Positions 59,895 through 64,000 of a stretch of DNA of 64,000 nucleotides are shown piece after piece (the stretch's first letter is position 1; each line of letters begins with the position of its first letter). Below the pieces are notes generated by a model that searched no databases, was not told where the DNA came from, and saw only the letters and a list, made by a program, of their open reading frames with translations. This DNA comes from Streptomyces albiflavescens. GTDB lineage: Bacteria > Actinomycetota > Actinomycetes > Streptomycetales > Streptomycetaceae. The position numbers and the translations under genes are program-made. Location: assembly GCF_014645835.1 (NCBI RefSeq), contig NZ_BMMM01000015.1, forward strand, positions 140,641-204,640, written 5' to 3'.

Positions 59895-60215
59895 ATGCAC
59901 TGGATGCTGGTGGCCCTGGGTGCCCTCGCCGTGACCGGCCTCGCGGCGATCGGGATCGCGGCGATCACGACCGGATGGGTGCCTCCGTGGGGCCGTCGTC
60001 GTGTCCTGCGGCCGAAGCTGTGGGGATACGGCGCGCTGGTGGGCGCCGTCGGCATGTCCCTGTACATGTTCCTCGGACCGTTCCGTGGTCCCGACGCCGA
60101 CATCACGCCCTACGCGATGACCGGACTGGCCCTCTTCTTCGTGGGCGTGGTGCTCCAGATGGCCGGGCAGCGCCCCGGCCGTGTCACCGTGCAGCCCATG
60201 ACGACGGACCGATGA
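59895..60215 (+). CDS. Small membrane protein
   Basis: A 106-aa protein with three hydrophobic segments (near 4-26 VALGALAVTGLAAIGIAAIT, 44-62, and 76-92) and a short cytoplasmic Arg-rich end. No domain recognised. The stop overlaps the ATG of the next gene (ATGA), so both are translated together. WGRRRVLRPKLWGYGALV resembles WERRPVVRRRLWGQGVLV in the next protein, so the two are probably paralogues. Confidence 0.7.
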   Translation: MHWMLVALGALAVTGLAAIGIAAITTGWVPPWGRRRVLRPKLWGYGALVGAVGMSLYMFLGPFRGPDADITPYAMTGLALFFVGVVLQMAGQRPGRVTVQPMTTDR

Positions 60216-60559
60216 TGGCAGGCGACTGGCATTTCGCGCTCGGGCTGGCCGAAGGCGTGGTCCTGGGGTTGGCCGCCGCCGTCGGGATCGCCGCCGTGCG
60301 CGGTGGCCGCATTCCGGGGTGGGAGCGCCGCCCCGTCGTCCGCCGACGGCTGTGGGGCCAGGGGGTGCTGGTGATGACGGGGTCCCTCGCGCTCCCCGCG
60401 GTGGCGCTGAGCGCGCTCGGCCCCGGCGCCCTCCAGTTCACCGTCACCCTCGTGGGCGGTGCGGGGACGATCACCGGAGGCGCCCTGATGCAGCGCGCCA
60501 GCCGCGACCGCCGACGCCCCGGCGGCCCCGCGTCCGGCCCTACGTCTCCCGCCTCCTGA
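60212..60559 (+). CDS. Small membrane protein, paralogue of the preceding one
   Basis: A 115-aa protein with three hydrophobic segments (near 10-30, 49-72 and 78-95). It starts in the ATGA overlap with the preceding gene. Its 3' end overlaps the stop of the sdhB gene on the other strand by 20 bp (60540-60559). Function unknown; likely forms a hetero-oligomer with its neighbour (inference). Confidence 0.68.
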   Translation: MMAGDWHFALGLAEGVVLGLAAAVGIAAVRGGRIPGWERRPVVRRRLWGQGVLVMTGSLALPAVALSALGPGALQFTVTLVGGAGTITGGALMQRASRDRRRPGGPASGPTSPAS

Positions 60560-61310
60560 TCTTCGACCCCAGCCACACCAGCGGGTCGTACTTGCGGTCC
60601 ACCGCCCGTTCCTTCAAGGGGATCAGGGCGTTGTCGGTGATCTTGATGCCCTCGGGGCAGACCTCCGTGCAGCACTTGGTGATGTTGCAGTAGCCGAGCC
60701 CGTGTTCGTCCTGGGCGGCGCGCTTGCGGTCCAGGCCGGAATCCGCCGCCGCGTCCAGCGGGTGCATGTCCAGCTCCGCCACCCGCATCAGGAAGCGCGG
60801 GCCCGCGAACGCCGGTTTGTTCTCCTCGTGGTCACGGACGACATGGCAGGTGTCCTGGCACAGGAAGCACTCGATGCACTTGCGGAACTCCTGCGAGCGG
60901 TCGACGTCCTCCTGCTGCATCCGGTACTCGCCGGGGCCGAGGTCCGCCGGGGGCACGAAGGACGGGACCTCTCTCGCCTTCGTGTAGTTGAAGCCGACGT
61001 CCGTCACGAGATCACGTACGACGGGGAAGGCGCGGAGCGGCGTGACGGTGATCGTCTCCTCCGGCGTGAACACCGACATCCGCGTCATGCACATCAGCCG
61101 CGGCCGCCCGTTGATCTCCGCCGAACACGAACCGCACTTGCCCGCCTTGCAGTTCCAGCGCACGGCCAGGTCGGGGGCCTGGGTCGCCTGGAGCCGGTGG
61201 ATGATGTCGAGCACCACCTCACCCTCGTTCACTTCGACCTTGAAGTCCTCCAGGCCGCCGCCCTCGGCGTCCCCGCGCCACACCTTGAAGCGGGCCTCAT
61301 AGCTGCTCAC
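60540..61310 (-). CDS. sdhB: Succinate dehydrogenase/fumarate reductase iron-sulfur subunit
   Basis: A 256-aa subunit. The N-terminal plant-type [2Fe-2S] domain has NCKAGKCGSCSAEINGRPRL and a fourth Cys in MCMTRM. The C-terminal bacterial-type [4Fe-4S] and [3Fe-4S] sites are ECFLCQDTCHV and YCNITKCCTEVCPEG. It carries electrons from the flavoprotein to the membrane anchor. GTG 61310 overlaps the sdhA stop (GTGA), so translation is coupled; the frame is open further upstream, but only as the shadow of sdhA. Confidence 0.95.
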   Translation of the reverse strand: MSSYEARFKVWRGDAEGGGLEDFKVEVNEGEVVLDIIHRLQATQAPDLAVRWNCKAGKCGSCSAEINGRPRLMCMTRMSVFTPEETITVTPLRAFPVVRDLVTDVGFNYTKAREVPSFVPPADLGPGEYRMQQEDVDRSQEFRKCIECFLCQDTCHVVRDHEENKPAFAGPRFLMRVAELDMHPLDAAADSGLDRKRAAQDEHGLGYCNITKCCTEVCPEGIKITDNALIPLKERAVDRKYDPLVWLGSKIRRRET

Positions 61311-63274
61311 TCGTACAGCTCCTCTTCGGCGAGGTACTTGACCAGCTCCTCCTTCTCGAAGAGGGCGAGCAGGTCGGAGCGGATGGGTTCGGTGGTCTCG
61401 CGTGCGAGGTCGATCTGGCCCGCCACGGGGTCGGTGGCCGCCAACCCTCCCGTCGGGTCGGTGAGCCGGCACAGAAGATTGATACGGCGCCACGCGCGGT
61501 CCATGGTCGGGTGGTCCTCGCGGGTGTGGCCGCCGCGGGACTCCGTACGCTCCAGGGCGGCCCGTGCCACGCACTCGCTGACCAGGAGCATGTTCCGCAG
61601 GTCGAGGGCGAGGTGCCAGCCGGGGTTGAACTGCCGATGTCCCTCCACGCCCGCCCGGCGCGCCCGTACCCGCAGGTCCGCGAGCTTCTCCAGGGCCTGC
61701 TCCATCTCGCCCCCGCGGCGGATGATGCCGACCAGGTCGTTCATCGTCTGCTGGAGTTCCTGGTGCAGGGTGTACGGGTTCTCGGGTGGCCGCCCGTTCT
61801 CCTCGCCGGGCTCGGGTCCCTCGGCCGAGAAGGGGCGCAGCGCCTCCGCGGCGGCGGTGTCCACCTGGATGTCGTCGACGGCCGGACGGTCCTCGGCAAA
61901 CCCTGCCGCGTACTCGGCCGCGTGCAGCCCGGCCCGCCGCCCGAAGACCAGCAGGTCGGAGAGCGAGTTGCCACCGAGCCGATTGGAGCCGTGCATGCCA
62001 CCGGCCACCTCGCCGGCCGCGAAGAGGCCGGGTACACCGCGTGCCGCCGCCGTGTCCGACTCGACCGCGATGCCGCCCATCACGTAGTGGCAGGTCGGGC
62101 CGACCTCCATCGACTCGGCGGTGATGTCGACGTCCGCCAGTTCCTTGAACTGGTGATACATGGACGGCAGCCGGCGTCGGATGACCTCGGCGGGCATTCG
62201 GGTGGAGACGTCCAGGAAGACCCCGCCGTGCGGGGAGCCGCGGCCCGCCTTGACCTCGGAGTTGATGGCCCGCGCGACCTCGTCCCGGGGCAGCAGCTCA
62301 GGGGGACGGCGGTTGTTGTCCGGGTCCTCGTACCAGCGGTCGCCCTCTTCCTCGGACTGCGCGTACTTCTCCTTGAAGACGTCCGGGATGTACTCGAACA
62401 TGAACCGCTTGCCGTCGGAGTTCCGGAGCACTCCGCCGTCTCCGCGCACCGACTCGGTGACGAGGATGCCCTTCACCGACGGTGGCCAGACCATGCCCGT
62501 CGGGTGGAACTGCACGAACTCCATGTTCAGCAGCGGAGCCCCGGCAAGGAGTGCGAGCGCATGACCGTCCCCGGTGTACTCCCACGAGTTCGACGTCACC
62601 TTGAAGGACTTGCCGATGCCGCCGGTGGCGATCACGACGGAGGGCGCTTCGAGGACGAAGAAACGGCCCGATTCGCGCTCGTAGCAGAAGGCCCCGGAGA
62701 CGCGGCTGCCCGCGGCGGAGCCGCTGTGGGACACAGTCTTGAGGATCCGGGTGACGGTGCACTCCTGGTACACCTTCAGGCGGCTCTCGTAGTCCCCAGT
62801 CTCCTTCATGTCCTCCTGCTGGAGGGACACGATCTTCTGCTGCAGGGTCCGGATGAGCTCCAGGCCCGTCCGGTCGCCGACGTGCGCGAGCCGCGGATAC
62901 TCATGGCCGCCGAAGTTGCGCTGCGAGATCCGCCCGTCCTTCGTACGGTCGAAGAGGGCGCCCCACGTCTCCAGCTCCCACACCCGGTCGGGCGCTTCCT
63001 GGGCGTGCAGCTCGGCCATCCGCCACTGGTTGAGGAACTTCCCGCCGCGCATGGTGTCGCGGAAGTGGACCTGCCAGTTGTCGTGCTCGTTGACATTGGC
63101 CATCGCCGCCGCGATGCCGCCCTCGGCCATCACGGTGTGCGCCTTGCCGAACAGGGACTTGCAGATCACGGCGGTACGGGCGCCGCGTTCCCGCGCCTCG
63201 ATGGCGGCGCGCAGTCCGGCGCCCCCGGCGCCGACCACGACGACGTCCCACTCCTGCCGATCGACCACGGACAT
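61307..63274 (-). CDS. sdhA: Succinate dehydrogenase/fumarate reductase flavoprotein subunit
   Basis: A 655-aa flavoprotein oxidising succinate to fumarate (or the reverse). The FAD-binding VVVGAGGAGLRAAIEA is at about 12-27, the FAD-linked His lies in AHTVMAEGGIAAAMANVNEH, and the substrate-side motifs GGxR-like NRLGGNSLSDLLVFGRRAG and REDHPTMD are present. The gene order C-A-B without sdhD and the long C-terminal arm match the actinobacterial Sdh1-type complex (recollection). The product fumarate feeds the two fumarases encoded elsewhere in the window. Confidence 0.95.
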   Translation of the reverse strand: MSVVDRQEWDVVVVGAGGAGLRAAIEARERGARTAVICKSLFGKAHTVMAEGGIAAAMANVNEHDNWQVHFRDTMRGGKFLNQWRMAELHAQEAPDRVWELETWGALFDRTKDGRISQRNFGGHEYPRLAHVGDRTGLELIRTLQQKIVSLQQEDMKETGDYESRLKVYQECTVTRILKTVSHSGSAAGSRVSGAFCYERESGRFFVLEAPSVVIATGGIGKSFKVTSNSWEYTGDGHALALLAGAPLLNMEFVQFHPTGMVWPPSVKGILVTESVRGDGGVLRNSDGKRFMFEYIPDVFKEKYAQSEEEGDRWYEDPDNNRRPPELLPRDEVARAINSEVKAGRGSPHGGVFLDVSTRMPAEVIRRRLPSMYHQFKELADVDITAESMEVGPTCHYVMGGIAVESDTAAARGVPGLFAAGEVAGGMHGSNRLGGNSLSDLLVFGRRAGLHAAEYAAGFAEDRPAVDDIQVDTAAAEALRPFSAEGPEPGEENGRPPENPYTLHQELQQTMNDLVGIIRRGGEMEQALEKLADLRVRARRAGVEGHRQFNPGWHLALDLRNMLLVSECVARAALERTESRGGHTREDHPTMDRAWRRINLLCRLTDPTGGLAATDPVAGQIDLARETTEPIRSDLLALFEKEELVKYLAEEELYE

Positions 63275-63292
63275 CAGAAGGCCCCACTCATT

Positions 63293-64000
63293 TCAGAAGA
63301 AGCGCGGATCGGCAAAGGCGCCTGACGCGACCAGATACACGTAGAAGTCGGCGAGCGCCACGCTCACCAGCGACGTCCAGGCGAGCAGCATGTGACGGGC
63401 ATTCAGCTTCCCGACCCACTGCCACATCCGATAGCGCACGGGATGCTTGGAGAAGTGCTTCAGCTTCCCGCCGACGATGTGCCGGCAGGAGTGGCAGGAG
63501 ATGGTGTACGACCAGATCAGCACGATGTTGACCAGGAACACCACGGTGCCCAGGCCCATGTGGCCCCAGTTGTAGTGCTCGTCACGGAAGGCCAGCACGG
63601 TGTCGTAGGTGAGGATCCCGGCGACGATGATGGCCGCGTAGAAGAAGTACCGGTGGATGTTCTGCAGGATCAGCGGGAAGCGGGTCTCGCCGGTGTACTT
63701 CTTGTGCGGTTCGGGGACCGCGCAGGCCGGCGGCGACGCCCAGAAGCCGCGGTAGTAGGCCTTGCGGTAGTAGTAGCAGGTCAGCCGGAAGCCGAGCGGG
63801 AAGATCAGGATGATGATGGCCGGGGAGATGGCCCACCAGCTCCCGAAGACGTCCGCATTGGGGCCCGCGTGCATGGTCTCGCACCGCTCGGCCAGACAGG
63901 GCGAGTAGAACGGCGAGACGTACGGCGCCGCGTAGTAGTTCGTGTCCGCGAAGGCTCGCCAGGTCGAGTACACGACGAAGGCCAGCAGCCCGGCCGCGGT
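63293..64000 (-). CDS. Succinate dehydrogenase membrane anchor subunit (partial)
   Basis: The C-terminal 235 residues of a membrane anchor; the start lies beyond 64000. At least five helices are visible (WWAISPAIIILIFPLGFRLT, HRYFFYAAIIVAGILTYDTV, GTVVFLVNIVLIWSYTIS, and the final ARHMLLAWTSLVSVALADFY). Conserved His residues (NIHRYFF, CHSCRHI, NARHML) are candidate haem or quinone-site ligands, and the Cys pair SCHSC is notable. It is followed by sdhA 18 bp later. Confidence 0.85.
   Translation of the reverse strand, partial: TAAGLLAFVVYSTWRAFADTNYYAAPYVSPFYSPCLAERCETMHAGPNADVFGSWWAISPAIIILIFPLGFRLTCYYYRKAYYRGFWASPPACAVPEPHKKYTGETRFPLILQNIHRYFFYAAIIVAGILTYDTVLAFRDEHYNWGHMGLGTVVFLVNIVLIWSYTISCHSCRHIVGGKLKHFSKHPVRYRMWQWVGKLNARHMLLAWTSLVSVALADFYVYLVASGAFADPRFF

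Overview
The window is a 64 kb piece of a Streptomyces (or very close actinomycete) chromosome. The evidence is very high G+C with strong third-position bias, GTG and TTG starts, a WhiB-family protein, SpoIIE-type phosphatases fused to HATPase domains, DUF1707/DUF2690/DUF4245/DUF6461/DUF6542 proteins, and Streptomyces-type dispersed intergenic repeats. From memory, the order fumC - class I fumarase - DUF1707 - WhiB - glpX - DUF4245 - xseBA - ispH - ppgK - ychF follows the S. coelicolor SCO504x-506x core region; this was not checked by search. No tRNA, rRNA, CRISPR array or intact insertion sequence was found.

Layout. 0-4.8 kb: a translationally coupled operon of PadR regulator, ABC ATPase and FtsX-type permease with a three-repeat operator, then a REP-like palindrome, a 206-bp MITE-like element ending in CTAG, and a small gene downstream of a collapsed SPFH gene. 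4.8-12.6 kb: a bifunctional penicillin-binding protein and a 1452-residue secreted protein with lytic-transglycosylase and golvesin-like regions. 12.6-21 kb: a catalase-like gene tail, a SpoIIE/HATPase phosphatase, a DUF402 protein, class II and class I fumarases, an XRE-type membrane protein and an SH3 protein. 21-33 kb: core metabolism and housekeeping (DUF1707, WhiB, glpX, nitroreductase, xseBA, MarR, amino-acid permease, ispH, ppgK, ychF).

33.1-38.3 kb looks like an accessory insert: a stand-alone ATPase of the AAA/DUF234 type behind short AT-rich repeats, a serine-recombinase relic, a TetR gene with its operators and the small monooxygenase it probably represses, and a seryl-tRNA synthetase that looks like a second, foreign copy, coupled to a small possibly frameshifted gene. 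38.3-50 kb: a SNF2 helicase, a MarR/SMP-30-like divergent pair, a secreted GH65 enzyme, a threonine-synthase-like enzyme, and a secreted subtilisin facing a wrecked serpin gene, which looks like a protease/inhibitor pair that has lost its inhibitor. 50-60.5 kb: a GntR regulator, SPOR and Nudix proteins, two HATPase signalling proteins (one with PAS, GAF and SpoIIE domains), a TPM-less relative of TPM-domain proteins, a GH18-like protein coupled to a kinase-fold phosphotransferase, and two small membrane proteins. 60.5-64 kb: a three-gene succinate dehydrogenase/fumarate reductase, cut by the window edge.

How the genes work together. The TCA cycle is unusually well represented (two unrelated fumarases plus an Sdh complex), beside gluconeogenic glpX and glucose-phosphorylating ppgK. 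A second theme is cell-envelope remodelling (PBP, secreted lytic protein, subtilisin, SH3 protein). A third is partner-switching regulation (three HATPase proteins, two with PP2C domains). A striking feature of the DNA is the number of in-frame and intergenic tandem repeats (9, 11, 13, 15, 24, 27 and 36 bp units). They occur in genes, in a pseudogene and between genes, which suggests active slippage or unequal recombination.
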